Source: Planococcus wigleyi
GTDB taxonomy: Bacteria; Bacillota; Bacilli; Bacillales_A; Planococcaceae
Reading direction: 5' to 3'
Length of the DNA stretch: 64,000 nucleotides
Assembly: GCF_014836985.1 (NCBI RefSeq)
Contig: NZ_JACSPU010000003.1
Location: 372,001-436,000, forward strand
Every line of letters starts with the position of its first letter. Within the stretch, counting starts at the first letter, position 1. A program made the translations under genes and the position numbers. This document shows positions 34,137 to 43,268 of the stretch, piece after piece. Under the pieces are notes generated by a model that was not told the origin of the DNA, did no database searches, and worked only from the letters and a program-made list of their open reading frames with translations.

Positions 34137-35839
34137 ATGAATTAAAGCATGTATTAAAATTGACGCTCATTGAAAAAAAGGATGTCTCGATTGCCATCTT
34201 CTTCGGGTTTTTAGCGGGGATCGCCAGTGTGGCATTGATGGGATCGAGTGGTTATTTAATTTCGAAAGCTGCGTTAACTTCTCAAATGACGACATTGGTT
34301 GTGATGGCGGCTTGTCTGAAGTTATTCGGTTTTGCTTCGGCATTGAGCCGGTACGGTGAGCGTTTGTATTCACACCGCGCCACATTTACCATGCTCAGCC
34401 ATTTAAGGGTCTCATTTTTTGAACGGCTCACGCCGCTTGCACCTGGGATTTTCGGCAAATATCGGAGCGGTGACTTGTTGTCTCGCATTGTAGGAGACGT
34501 CGAAAGCCTGCAGAATTTTCTATTGCGTGTTTTTTATCCGCCAGTTGTATTAAGTATTGTTTTTTTAAGCACCATTTTTTTCAGTTCGTTCTTTTCCATA
34601 GGCATTGCTTTGGTTATGCTGATCGGCATGCTGTTGACTGTAGTAATCGTGCCTGCTTTGTTCTCTATCCGAAAACGCAAAACAGATGGGCAGGTCAGAG
34701 CGATGCGTGGAAGCCTGGCTGTAGAAGCCACCGAATTTCTGTACGGTTTCCGTGATTTGAAAATCCACCAGCAGTTAGGCAAAAAAGAACAGCTGCTGAA
34801 AAAAGATGCTGACCAGTATAATGAAGGGCAGCGAAAAGAGGGCTTGGAAGAAAATTTGGCACAGTCAATCAATTCATTGGTCGCGTTGCTGGTTTCATTC
34901 TTTGTTCTGGGTGTCGGCGCATATTTTGTTGCCGCTGGTGAACTGGAAGGCTTATATTTGGCGATGCTCGTCATGATTTCCATTGCCGCTTTTGAAAACG
35001 TGGCACCTATGGCGGCATTTCCAGCTTACTTTGAAGAAAGCAGAAAAGCAGCTGTGCGATTGGAGGAAATTGTCGCAGTTCCTGGGGCCGCACAAGGAAT
35101 AGAAAAACTTCCGGATAGACCGCTTGAAATCAACTTGAAAGAAGCGTCCTTCAGTTATCCAGGAGAAACAGCGCTTGCGGTTGATGGGGTATCGCTCCAG
35201 TTGAAGCCAGGAACAAAGACTGCGGTTGTCGGGCCCAGCGGTTCAGGCAAGTCGACTTTGATGCAATTATTGCTGAATGTTTTTCCTGTCGATCAAGGCC
35301 AATTGTCCATTGGTGGAAAGCCGGTGGAAACACTCGATCAAGAAGCCATTTGGCAGGAAATGAATATCGTCCTCCAGGAAAACCATTTCTTTTTTGGCAC
35401 AATCCGCAGCAATTTATCGATCGCTAATCCAGCGGCAAGCGATGAGGAGATGGAACGGACATTGGCCCAAGTCCAGTTGGAGTTGTTTCCGCTTGAGATG
35501 AAGGTCGAAGAAAAAGGACAGAATTTGTCCGGAGGCCAAAAACAGCGTTTGGCGATTGCGCGTGCTCTTCTAAAAGGGAAGTCGCTCTGGTTTCTGGACG
35601 AGCCGGTTTCTTCCGTCGACAGTGTAACAGGAAGAGCCATTTACGAAGAATTGTTCCGACAAGGCCATAATGATACCTTTGTTGTTATCAGTCATGACTT
35701 GGTGGGTCTGGAGAAGATGGATCAAATTGCCGTCATGGAAAATGGCCGGATCGTAGAAATAGGTTCTTACAACGAATTAATGAAGAAGCACTCTTATTTC
35801 TACCAGTTGAAGCAAATCGAGAATAGTGTTTTTGCATAG
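34133..35839 (+). CDS. cydC: Cysteine/glutathione ABC exporter subunit CydC
   Basis: The 568-residue half-transporter pairs with CydD. It has six membrane helices in its first 300 residues, including GSSGYLISKAAL typical of CydC, and an ATPase with Walker A GPSGSGKSTLMQ, signature LSGGQKQRLAIARA and Walker B LWFLDEPVSSVD. The start overlaps the cydD stop codon, so the two are translationally coupled. Its own stop, TAG, is also the first base triplet of repeat copy 3; no separate terminator lies between. Confidence 0.9.
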   Translation: MNELKHVLKLTLIEKKDVSIAIFFGFLAGIASVALMGSSGYLISKAALTSQMTTLVVMAACLKLFGFASALSRYGERLYSHRATFTMLSHLRVSFFERLTPLAPGIFGKYRSGDLLSRIVGDVESLQNFLLRVFYPPVVLSIVFLSTIFFSSFFSIGIALVMLIGMLLTVVIVPALFSIRKRKTDGQVRAMRGSLAVEATEFLYGFRDLKIHQQLGKKEQLLKKDADQYNEGQRKEGLEENLAQSINSLVALLVSFFVLGVGAYFVAAGELEGLYLAMLVMISIAAFENVAPMAAFPAYFEESRKAAVRLEEIVAVPGAAQGIEKLPDRPLEINLKEASFSYPGETALAVDGVSLQLKPGTKTAVVGPSGSGKSTLMQLLLNVFPVDQGQLSIGGKPVETLDQEAIWQEMNIVLQENHFFFGTIRSNLSIANPAASDEEMERTLAQVQLELFPLEMKVEEKGQNLSGGQKQRLAIARALLKGKSLWFLDEPVSSVDSVTGRAIYEELFRQGHNDTFVVISHDLVGLEKMDQIAVMENGRIVEIGSYNELMKKHSYFYQLKQIENSVFA

Positions 35840-36040
35840 AAAAGCGGAAGCAATCGTCTAAGGAAGGTAACCTAAGTACGCGACTTCCTGTCGCAACGGT
35901 TACCTGATCCACATCCTGTGGACCTCCGACAGGCATAAGGCACTTTGGCTGTATGGCATTTCTTCAGCCGTATGGCCAGAGGGACTTATGACCCCGAGGG
36001 GCTGATCGCTGGAGCTGGACATAGAAAAGCGGAAGCGATC
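35838..36040 (+). repeat. Modular intergenic repeat, copy 3
   Basis: The element starts GAAAAGCGGAAGC right at the cydC stop codon and ends AGAAAAGCGGAAGC. It contains the hairpin GGTAACC...GGTTACC (35866-35904, with inner GCGAC/GTCGC) and TCCACA-TCC-TGTGGA (35908-35922), plus the CGACAGGCATAAGG and CTTATGACCC modules shared with copies 1 and 2. The 287-base gap around it holds no gene. Confidence 0.75.
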
Positions 36041-36069
36041 AGCAGCTCTTCCGCACATTAGAGCAAGCA

Positions 36070-36110
36070 AGGAAAGCCCCTTCATGCGAATATGCATAAA
36101 GGGGCTTTTA
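36070..36110 (-). terminator. Terminator of the coiled-coil membrane protein gene
   Basis: AAAGCCCCTT pairs with AAGGGGCTTT and an inner ATGC/GCAT stem extends it. It lies just beyond the stop of the minus-strand gene; it could also end read-through from cydC. Confidence 0.7.
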
Positions 36111-36126
36111 GGTTCTTGGAGACTTT

Positions 36127-36357
36127 TTATTTCAACATCAAATAATCGTCTTTTTTGGCATCTTCCAGCTTCATTTGTTCCAGTTCAAGGCGCATCTTCT
36201 GTGTTTCGATGACATAGTTATCGTGCTTCAGTTTTTCAAGCTCCAGCTCAGTTTGGAGCATCTTGTGCTTCAGTTTTGTTTGGGCTTGAAAATGTGAAGT
36301 GATAATGCCTGCTAATGGAATTGAAAAGACCATGATGACGGCGACGAGACCGGTCAT
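36127..36357 (-). CDS. Small membrane protein with coiled coil (PspB-like layout)
   Basis: The 76-residue product has one N-terminal membrane helix (TGLVAVIMVFSIPLAGII, about residues 2-19) and then a charged helix with heptad-like L, M and I spacing (about 25-70). This is the layout of PspB-type envelope-stress proteins, but I cannot show homology. GGAGTGGAGC precedes the ATG. It is divergent from des, and the DesR-type palindrome at 36445 lies between the two genes, so shared control is possible. Confidence 0.7.
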   Translation of the reverse strand: MTGLVAVIMVFSIPLAGIITSHFQAQTKLKHKMLQTELELEKLKHDNYVIETQKMRLELEQMKLEDAKKDDYLMLK

Positions 36358-36444
36358 AAGCTCCACTCCGTTCTGATTTTTCTGATTATTTACAGTATAC
36401 ACATATTGCTTGTAATTTTAAAGAGCTTGATTTTCTGAAATACA

Positions 36445-36509
36445 TGACAACTGTCATATAGAAATATAGACGTTTGTGTCTTATTGTCATGTTGCTTTCA
36501 CTTTATGAT
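36445..36509 (+). promoter_or_regulatory. Candidate DesR operator and des promoter
   Basis: ATGACA-AC-TGTCAT (36445-36458) is a perfect inverted repeat, and a second TGTCAT half site lies at 36485-36490. A possible -10 TATGAT (36504-36509) has no good -35, as expected for an activator-dependent promoter. DesR of B. subtilis activates des from two adjacent upstream sites; identity of this site is inferred from its position. Confidence 0.6.
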
Positions 36510-36564
36510 TAGGTTAATAAGTTATTCGGATTGAAAAAGTCCGCATAAGGAGGAAGCCGAAAAC

Positions 36565-37584
36565 ATGAGCAGAGAAAAAACAGCACAATTACGCAAGTTT
36601 GTCGCACCTTTCGAAAAGGCTGACGTCAAAGCAAGTGTAAGACAATTAGCAAATACAATTCCACCTTTCATTTTGGCATGGTTCTTAGCCTATCAGGCGC
36701 TTGATGTCTCTATCTGGTTAACAATTGCATTATCAGCAGTGGCTGCGGCATTCGTCATCCGCACATTCATCATCTTCCATGACTGCACACACGGATCATT
36801 TTTCAAAAACAAAAAAGCTAACGCAGTTGTCGGGACGATTACTGGCATCATGACACTTTTCGCATATGAAAAGTGGAAACGTGAGCACTCGATTCACCAT
36901 GCTTCAAGTGGTAATCTTGATAAGCGCGGAGTCGGCGATATCTGGGTTATGACAATTGAAGAATATGTGGAAGCATCGAAATGGGAACGTTTCAAATACC
37001 GCATGTACCGCAATCCACTGGTCATGTTTGGATTCGGACCGTTATTCCTGGTCTTGATCTCAAGCCGTTTCAACCGTAAAGATGCACGTAAAAAAGAACG
37101 CAATAACACGTACTTGATCAATATCTCGCTTGTTGTCATCTATTCGCTTTTAATCTGGGCAATTGGTTGGCAGGCATTCCTGATCGTTCAAGGTACAACC
37201 ATGTTTATAGCTGGAGCGTTCGGCATTTGGTTGTTCTATGTTCAACACACATTCGAAGATTCGTATTTTGAAGACGAAAACGAATGGGATTATGTAAAAG
37301 CGGCTGTAGAAGGAAGCTCTTATTACCAGCTTCCGAAAGTATTGCAATGGGTAACGGGCAACATCGGTTTCCACCATGTGCATCACTTGAGCCCGCGTGT
37401 TCCAAACTACAACTTGGAAAAAGCGCACGAATCCACTCCGCCGCTTCAACAGGCAACAACAATAAACATTAAATCCAGCTTGAAATCATTGCGCTATAAA
37501 TTGTATGATGCACCAAATAAAACATTCGTTACATTTGGCGACATCAAACACTTATTAGGCCATTCGAAAACTGTTCAACAGTAA
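36565..37584 (+). CDS. des: Acyl-lipid desaturase Des
   Basis: The 339-residue membrane enzyme inserts a double bond into membrane phospholipid acyl chains after cold shock. All three histidine boxes of the di-iron centre are present: HDCTH (about residues 73-77), HSIHH (about 109-113) and HHVHH (about 272-276). Four to five membrane helices lie between. The gene is followed by desK and desR as in B. subtilis. AAGGAGGAAG precedes the ATG. A terminator separates it from desKR, so part of the transcripts may stop here. Confidence 0.95.
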   Translation: MSREKTAQLRKFVAPFEKADVKASVRQLANTIPPFILAWFLAYQALDVSIWLTIALSAVAAAFVIRTFIIFHDCTHGSFFKNKKANAVVGTITGIMTLFAYEKWKREHSIHHASSGNLDKRGVGDIWVMTIEEYVEASKWERFKYRMYRNPLVMFGFGPLFLVLISSRFNRKDARKKERNNTYLINISLVVIYSLLIWAIGWQAFLIVQGTTMFIAGAFGIWLFYVQHTFEDSYFEDENEWDYVKAAVEGSSYYQLPKVLQWVTGNIGFHHVHHLSPRVPNYNLEKAHESTPPLQQATTINIKSSLKSLRYKLYDAPNKTFVTFGDIKHLLGHSKTVQQ

Positions 37585-37594
37585 TAGTTGGCAG

Positions 37595-37624
37595 AAAAAA
37601 CCATTCTTAGCAGAATGGTTTTTT
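37595..37624 (+). terminator. Terminator between des and desK
   Basis: CCATTCT-TAGC-AGAATGG (37601-37618) is flanked by six A and six T. Confidence 0.8.
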
Positions 37625-37679
37625 CTTTTGCTTATTTTTTGCTATGATTGACTCATATAGAAACGAACAGGAGGCTCTT

Positions 37680-38816
37680 ATGCAAAGCTGGTATCAAATA
37701 TTTCCTAAAAATCCATGGTTGAGTCTTTACGCCTGGGTCATCTTTTGTATTTTGCCTTTTTTCTTTATTTTTCGTTCTTCCTCATTGCCTGAGATCGTCA
37801 TCGGCATTTTGCTGCTGCTGCTGTTCTTTATTGCGTACCGTCTTTCATTCAATTCGAAAACCGGCTTTGTCTATGTCTGGGTAAGTATAGAAATGGCTAT
37901 CAATATCGCGATGATTCTGTTGTTCGGTTATGTTTATCTCGCTATTTTTGTGGCGTTTTTCATCGGCAATCTGCGTAATAAAGTCGGCTTTTTCATCATC
38001 TATGGCCTCCATATTGGCACGACGATTGCTGCTGTGGTATTCGGCTTTTTTGAACACAGTGAATTGTATGTTTCGCAGTTGCCGTTTATCGTGCTCAGCA
38101 TATTGGGAGTTATTCTGCTGCCTTTCAATACCTACAACCGCAACAAACGAGAGAAGTTGGAAGGCCAACTTGAAGATGCCAATAAGCGGATCTCCCAATT
38201 GGTTATTATTGAAGAACGCGAGCGGATTGCACGTGACCTGCATGACACTTTAGGACAGAAGTTGTCACTGATCGGTTTAAAAAGTGACTTGGCAGGCAAG
38301 TTGATCTACCGGAATCCGGAGTCGGCCTTGAATGAAATCAATGACGTGCGGCAGACAGCCCGTACAGCTCTAAAGGAAGTGCGGGAGCTGGTATCCAATA
38401 TGCGGGGCACGAAACTGGACGAGGAACTTCTGCGGATTCAGCAAATTTTAAAAGCGGCTGAAATCGATTTTGTGTTTTATGGTTCGCCGCAATTGACCAA
38501 TACACCGCTGCTTGTTGAAAACGTTTTGAGCATGTGTTTGAAAGAAGCTGTGACAAACGTCGTGAAACACAGTAATGCTACACGGTGCAGTGTCCTGATC
38601 AAACAAAATCCTGAAGAAATTCTTGTTCAAGTACAGGATGATGGAAAAGGATTTCCGGAAGGAAACACATCTTTGCAAGGGAATGGATTGGCAGGGATGC
38701 GCGAACGTCTGGAATTTGTCAACGGATCAGTGGATATCAAAGTCATGGAAGGCACTACATTGAATATTCGGGTGCCGAACGTGATTCTTTATAGTTCAAA
38801 GGAGGCGATTAAATGA
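37680..38816 (+). CDS. desK: Membrane-fluidity sensor histidine kinase DesK
   Basis: The 378-residue kinase has four to five membrane helices (about residues 15-150) that sense bilayer thickness or order, a linker coiled coil, and a HisKA_3/HATPase core. The phosphorylated histidine is H188 in ARDLHDTLGQKLSLIGLK, the same number as in B. subtilis DesK. The ATP lid shows DDGKGF and GNGLAGMRERL. I chose ATG 37680 behind AGGAGG (37668-37673). desR overlaps its end by four bases. Confidence 0.93.
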   Translation: MQSWYQIFPKNPWLSLYAWVIFCILPFFFIFRSSSLPEIVIGILLLLLFFIAYRLSFNSKTGFVYVWVSIEMAINIAMILLFGYVYLAIFVAFFIGNLRNKVGFFIIYGLHIGTTIAAVVFGFFEHSELYVSQLPFIVLSILGVILLPFNTYNRNKREKLEGQLEDANKRISQLVIIEERERIARDLHDTLGQKLSLIGLKSDLAGKLIYRNPESALNEINDVRQTARTALKEVRELVSNMRGTKLDEELLRIQQILKAAEIDFVFYGSPQLTNTPLLVENVLSMCLKEAVTNVVKHSNATRCSVLIKQNPEEILVQVQDDGKGFPEGNTSLQGNGLAGMRERLEFVNGSVDIKVMEGTTLNIRVPNVILYSSKEAIK

Positions 38817-39412
38817 TCCGAATCGTATTGGCTGAAGATCAGCGGATGATGTTGGGGGCTTTAGGTTCCTTATTGGATTTGGAAGAAGATATGGAAGTAG
38901 TGGGCAAAGCATCGAATGGAGAAGAGGCCATTGAACTTGTCGAAAAGCTGCAGCCTGATATTTGTATCATGGACATCGAGATGCCGTTGAAAAGCGGGTT
39001 GGACGCAGCAGAAATCTTGAAAGAAAAGCCGTGTAAAATCATTATTTTAACGACCTTTGCGCGCTCAGGTTATTTTGAACGTGCTCGAAAGGCAGGAGTC
39101 AGCGGCTATTTGCTGAAAGACAGCCCGAGCGAAGACCTTGCAACATCCATTCGGACAATTATGGATGGACGCCGTATTTATGCACCGGAATTGGTGGATT
39201 TGGCATACGGCGACGAAAATCCGTTAACCGAACGTGAGAGCCAGGTAATGGAGTTGATTGCCGAGGGGCGGAGTACGAAAGAAATTGCCAAAGAGTTGTT
39301 CATAACGACTGGAACAGTACGCAATTACATCTCGACGATTTTGGATAAGCTGGAAGTGGGGAACCGGATTGAAGCCATTTCCCGTTTTAAAGAAAAAGGA
39401 TGGTTTAAATAA
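38813..39412 (+). CDS. desR: Response regulator DesR
   Basis: The 199-residue regulator has a receiver domain with phosphoacceptor D54 (CIMDIEMP) and K106-type lysine in GYLLKDSPSE, and a C-terminal LuxR/NarL-type helix-turn-helix (LTERESQVMELIAEGRSTKEIA). DesR phosphorylated by DesK activates des at low temperature. The start ATG overlaps the desK stop. The candidate target site lies at 36445-36490, in front of des. Confidence 0.93.
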   Translation: MIRIVLAEDQRMMLGALGSLLDLEEDMEVVGKASNGEEAIELVEKLQPDICIMDIEMPLKSGLDAAEILKEKPCKIIILTTFARSGYFERARKAGVSGYLLKDSPSEDLATSIRTIMDGRRIYAPELVDLAYGDENPLTERESQVMELIAEGRSTKEIAKELFITTGTVRNYISTILDKLEVGNRIEAISRFKEKGWFK

Positions 39413-39441
39413 AATGCCGCTGTCAGCCGACAGCGGCATTT
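39412..39441. terminator. Bidirectional terminator after desR
   Basis: A perfect 13-bp stem (39412-39424 and 39429-39441) with AGCC loop and A/T-rich ends serves desR and the converging YdaT-like gene. Confidence 0.85.
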
Positions 39442-39450
39442 ACTTTTCAA

Positions 39451-39813
39451 TCATTCATAAAGTGTATCTGACAAGGAGCCGTCTTCCGTGTAGATATGGA
39501 GTTCTCCGTGATTTTTATTGACATAACGCTTGGCTTCTCCCATCAGGCTTTCTTTGGTTTCTTCAATCAAGATGGCTTTTTTGCTGTCTTTTTTCTTTAA
39601 TTGCCAACCTTCGTCGTGCTTTCTGATTTCATAAATCGGCCGTTCTTCGTCGCCCTCTACGCTTTTTTTTGCCTGATCCAAAGCAATTGGAATGGCACGG
39701 CCTTCTTCGTAGCCATCACGAAGCAATGCGTTGGCAATTTCAATGGCTTTATTGCGGACGGCACTGTCTAGATTTTTGAACGAATCCGGATAATCATTTT
39801 TGCTCCACGGCAT
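39451..39813 (-). CDS. YdaT-like protein with ChaB-type and DUF2188 parts
   Basis: The 120-residue protein begins PWSKNDYPDSFKNL, as in B. subtilis YdaT and the ChaB family (helical part, residues 1-55), and ends with a DUF2188-like domain (about 60-115, EIRKHDEGWQLKKKDSKKAI). YdaT is a general-stress protein in B. subtilis; the molecular role is unknown. I chose the ATG at 39813, with AAGGAGGAG upstream. It is divergent from putP, whose promoter region it shares. Confidence 0.82.
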   Translation of the reverse strand: MPWSKNDYPDSFKNLDSAVRNKAIEIANALLRDGYEEGRAIPIALDQAKKSVEGDEERPIYEIRKHDEGWQLKKKDSKKAILIEETKESLMGEAKRYVNKNHGELHIYTEDGSLSDTLYE

Positions 39814-39924
39814 AATAATCTCCTCCTTGAGATTCTTTTCCCCACTTGGATTGGCTATAAAACCGAAAAAGGGACTTTTAATAAAAGTTAAGGATGTTAC
39901 ACTGTAAAACAAGGAGGGGATAGA

Positions 39925-41445
39925 ATGACAGATACTACTTATCAAATCATTGCACTATCTATTTATCTTGCAGCCATGTTGTTTATTGGTTGGTACGCTT
40001 ATCGGAAAACAGCAGATTTATCCGACTACATGCTTGGTGGAAGGGGTCTTGGACCAGCAGTTGCTGCACTTAGTGCCGGTGCCTCGGATATGTCCGGTTG
40101 GCTCTTGCTTGGCTTGCCGGGGGCGATTTACCTTAATGGACTAGTTGAAGTGTGGATTGCGATCGGATTAACCGTCGGTGCCTTTTTAAACTGGTTCTTC
40201 GTTGCACCGAGGTTGCGGATTTATTCATTTGTAACCAGTGACTCGATCACGATTCCAAGTTTTCTGGAGAATCGTCTAAAGGATAAATCACGGCTATTGA
40301 GAATTGTTTCAGGTATTATCATTTTAATCTTTTTTACATTCTACGTTTCATCCGGAATGGTCGCTTCTGGTTTGTTCTTCCAGAGTTCATTCGGTATGGA
40401 CTATCATTTAGGGTTAGTCTTGGGCTCGATTGTTGTTGTAGCCTACACTTTATTCGGCGGATTCCTGGCCGTCAGCTATACGGATTTTGTTCAGGGCATC
40501 ATGATGGTGCTGGCTTTGATCGCAGTACCGGCAGTAGGCATTTTTGCCACAGGCGGATTCGGCGAAACAGCTGCCAGTATCCGTGAAGTGGATCCCAATA
40601 TGCTGAGCCTGGTTTCCGGTGCTTCCACAATCGGTGTCATTTCAGCAGTAGCCTGGGGACTTGGTTATTTTGGCCAGCCGCATATCATCGTCCGTTTTAT
40701 GGCGATTAAAACCTTGAAGGAAGTACGCGTAGCCCGCCGTATCGGTATGGGCTGGATGATTTTCAGTCTTCTTGGAGCAGCAGCAACAGCACTTGTTGGG
40801 ATTGCCTACTTCCAACAGAACCCTTCAGCGACTCTGGTGGATCCTGAATCGGTCTTTCTGGACTTGAGCCAGATTCTGTTCCATCCACTGGTTGCTGGAT
40901 TTGTACTGGCTGCTGTTTTAGCAGCGATTATGAGTACAATTTCTTCCCAGCTTTTGGTGAGTTCATCAGCGTTGATTGAAGATCTGTATAAGATTGCCTT
41001 CAAGAAAGAATCATCGCCAAAAGGATATGTGAACTTAGGGCGTATCGCTGTGGCGTTGATTGCTGTTATTGCCGCCTACCTGGCATGGGAACAGAACAAT
41101 ACGATTCTTGGCTTGGTTGCGTATGCGTGGGCCGGATTCGGTGCCGCTTTCGGACCGATTATCCTGTTGTCTTTATTCTGGCGTAAGCTAACATCAATGG
41201 GTGCTTTAGCCGGAATGATCGTCGGTGCTGTAACGGTCATCGTATGGGATTTGATCGGTACAATTCCGGAGGATCCTGGAGCTACTGAAACAACGAATTT
41301 CATCGGCAGTGTCTATGAAATCATTCCTGGATTCTTCCTGTGTTTGCTTGTTACATGGCTTGTCAGCCTGGTCACATACAAACCAGATGCACAGATTGAG
41401 AAAGAATTCGATGAAACAGTTCGATTGATCAACGAAGACAAATAA
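39925..41445 (+). CDS. putP: Sodium/proline symporter PutP
   Basis: The 506-residue transporter has about 13 membrane helices and the SSS-family signatures LSDYMLGGRGLGPAVAALSAGASDMSGWLL near the N terminus and GYFGQPHIIVRFMA in the middle. It takes up proline with sodium. Proline can be a nutrient or an osmoprotectant; no proline catabolic genes lie here and a BCCT transporter gene faces it, which favours an osmotic role (OpuE-like). AGGAGGGG precedes the ATG. Confidence 0.92.
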   Translation: MTDTTYQIIALSIYLAAMLFIGWYAYRKTADLSDYMLGGRGLGPAVAALSAGASDMSGWLLLGLPGAIYLNGLVEVWIAIGLTVGAFLNWFFVAPRLRIYSFVTSDSITIPSFLENRLKDKSRLLRIVSGIIILIFFTFYVSSGMVASGLFFQSSFGMDYHLGLVLGSIVVVAYTLFGGFLAVSYTDFVQGIMMVLALIAVPAVGIFATGGFGETAASIREVDPNMLSLVSGASTIGVISAVAWGLGYFGQPHIIVRFMAIKTLKEVRVARRIGMGWMIFSLLGAAATALVGIAYFQQNPSATLVDPESVFLDLSQILFHPLVAGFVLAAVLAAIMSTISSQLLVSSSALIEDLYKIAFKKESSPKGYVNLGRIAVALIAVIAAYLAWEQNNTILGLVAYAWAGFGAAFGPIILLSLFWRKLTSMGALAGMIVGAVTVIVWDLIGTIPEDPGATETTNFIGSVYEIIPGFFLCLLVTWLVSLVTYKPDAQIEKEFDETVRLINEDK

Positions 41446-41456
41446 GTTTACCAACA

Positions 41457-41503
41457 AAAAGGCGTACAGCTCCTTCCAAATGGAAGGGCTGTACGCCTTT
41501 TGC
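41457..41503. terminator. Bidirectional terminator between putP and the BCCT transporter gene
   Basis: A stem of about 20 bp with one bulge (AAAGGCGTACAGC...GCTGTACGCCTTT) has T-rich ends on both strands. Confidence 0.85.
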
Positions 41504-41514
41504 ATGCTGAGTTA

Positions 41515-43071
41515 TTAACTATTACGGTTGCGTTGTTCGCGGGATTCCTGTTCCATCCGCTTAAAGCGCTGCAATTCCGATTCCTTAATAGGTGGTGATT
41601 CTCTGCGGATGATTTTTGTGAAAGACCAAAGCATCAGTACCAGCAGCACCGTGAACGGCAGAGCTGAAATCAAAGATGCGGTTTGAAGAGCTTCCAATCC
41701 GCCCGCATACAGCAGGACTGCTGCAATTGCAGCCATCAGCACACCCCAGACAATCTTGAAGGCTGTTGGTGGATTCAGGCTTCCGTAACTGGTCATAGAA
41801 GCCAGAATATAGGTAGCAGAGTCAGCCGAAGTCACAAGGAAAGTGAAAATCAGCAGGATTGCGAGAATGGACATGATGGTTGTCAGCGGCAGAACATCAA
41901 ATGTCTGGAACAATGCCGAGGTCAGGTCATTATCGACCGCTTCAGCGATTCCTGTGCCCTGATTCAAGTCATACCAAAGGGCAGTGCCGCCAAAGACGGC
42001 AATCCACAGACAGGCGATGGCAGGCGGGATGACAAGCACACCCATAACGAATTCACGTATTGTGCGCCCTCTGGAGACGCGTGCAACAAAGGCACCGACG
42101 AATGGAGACCAGGCAATGGCCCAGGCCCAATAGAATATCGTCCAGCCTTCTACCCAGTCGCCGTTTGCATATGGCTGAAGGCGAAGACTGTAAGAAACGA
42201 AGCTGGTGATGTAATCGCCCAATGCCAAAGTGAAAGTTTCCATGATGAAAACGGTTGGGCCTGCAATAAAGACAAAGACCATCAGGACCAGCGCCAACCC
42301 AAGGTTCAGGTTGCTTAAGTACGCAATCCCTTTTTTCAGGCCGGTAGAAGAAGACAGAGTGTAAGCGGCGAACATGACAACGATGATCCCTAGTTGGATT
42401 GGAAAGGCATTGTCGATGCCAAACACCGCATTCAGCCCGCCATTCATTTGGAGAACGCCAAGCCCAAGAGATGTAGCGATTCCCATCACGGTAGCGATAA
42501 CTGCCAGCGAATCGATGGAATGTTTGACTAAAGGTTTACCGCCGAGCACCGGCTCAAGTGCCGTGGAAACCAATCCAGGTTTCTTTTTGCGGAATTGCAG
42601 AAATCCGATGACAAGACCAACGAGTGCGAATACCGACCACTGGCTGACTCCCCAATGAAAGAATGAATAGCCCATGGCAATTCGAGCCGATTCCGGTGTC
42701 TGTGCTTCGTCGCCGAAAGGTGTGGTGAAAAAATGGCTCATTGGTTCGGCTACTCCCCAGAAAACAAGGCCTGCTCCAAACCCTGCAGAAAACAACATGC
42801 CAATCCAGGTGAAGAATGGGAACTCGGGGCGATCACTGTCAGCGCCAAGGCGGATGCCGCCGTATTTGGATAAAGCGATGATGATGAGGAAGAGGGTGAT
42901 GATAAAGACGGCAAGGAGATAAAACCAGCCGAAATTCAAGGTCGTAAAGTTAAATAAAGTTCCTGCTACATCTCCAAAACGGACCGGCATAACCGCTCCT
43001 AAGACGACAAGGATAAGTATGACCGTAGCAGAGACGATGAATACGGGATTTCCAAGTGATTTTCTATCCAT
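41515..43071 (-). CDS. opuD: BCCT family betaine transporter (OpuD-like)
   Basis: The 518-residue protein has 12 membrane helices and the BCCT motifs FSAGFGAGLVFWGVAEPMSH (about residue 90) and the tryptophan-rich substrate segment FYWAWAIAWSPFVGAFVAR. OpuD takes up glycine betaine with sodium. Carnitine or choline are alternatives. The cytoplasmic C-terminal tail (about 30 residues, rich in E, R and Q) may serve osmotic regulation as in BetP. GGAGG precedes the ATG. It converges with putP. Confidence 0.9.
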   Translation of the reverse strand: MDRKSLGNPVFIVSATVILILVVLGAVMPVRFGDVAGTLFNFTTLNFGWFYLLAVFIITLFLIIIALSKYGGIRLGADSDRPEFPFFTWIGMLFSAGFGAGLVFWGVAEPMSHFFTTPFGDEAQTPESARIAMGYSFFHWGVSQWSVFALVGLVIGFLQFRKKKPGLVSTALEPVLGGKPLVKHSIDSLAVIATVMGIATSLGLGVLQMNGGLNAVFGIDNAFPIQLGIIVVMFAAYTLSSSTGLKKGIAYLSNLNLGLALVLMVFVFIAGPTVFIMETFTLALGDYITSFVSYSLRLQPYANGDWVEGWTIFYWAWAIAWSPFVGAFVARVSRGRTIREFVMGVLVIPPAIACLWIAVFGGTALWYDLNQGTGIAEAVDNDLTSALFQTFDVLPLTTIMSILAILLIFTFLVTSADSATYILASMTSYGSLNPPTAFKIVWGVLMAAIAAVLLYAGGLEALQTASLISALPFTVLLVLMLWSFTKIIRRESPPIKESELQRFKRMEQESREQRNRNS

Positions 43072-43268
43072 TTGTACCTCCTAAAAGTGTTTCTATAATT
43101 TAGCCTACCGAACATAGCAGAAGAAAACCACCCTATCTGGCAAAAAAATCTAAATTATCGCTAAGTATTTGCCTTATTCTTTAGAATATTACTTTTCGCC
43201 ATTTAAAGGAAACCTGCAGGAAACGGCGAACGGTATAGCATGGGTAAAAAAGATAAGCGAGGTGCTTT

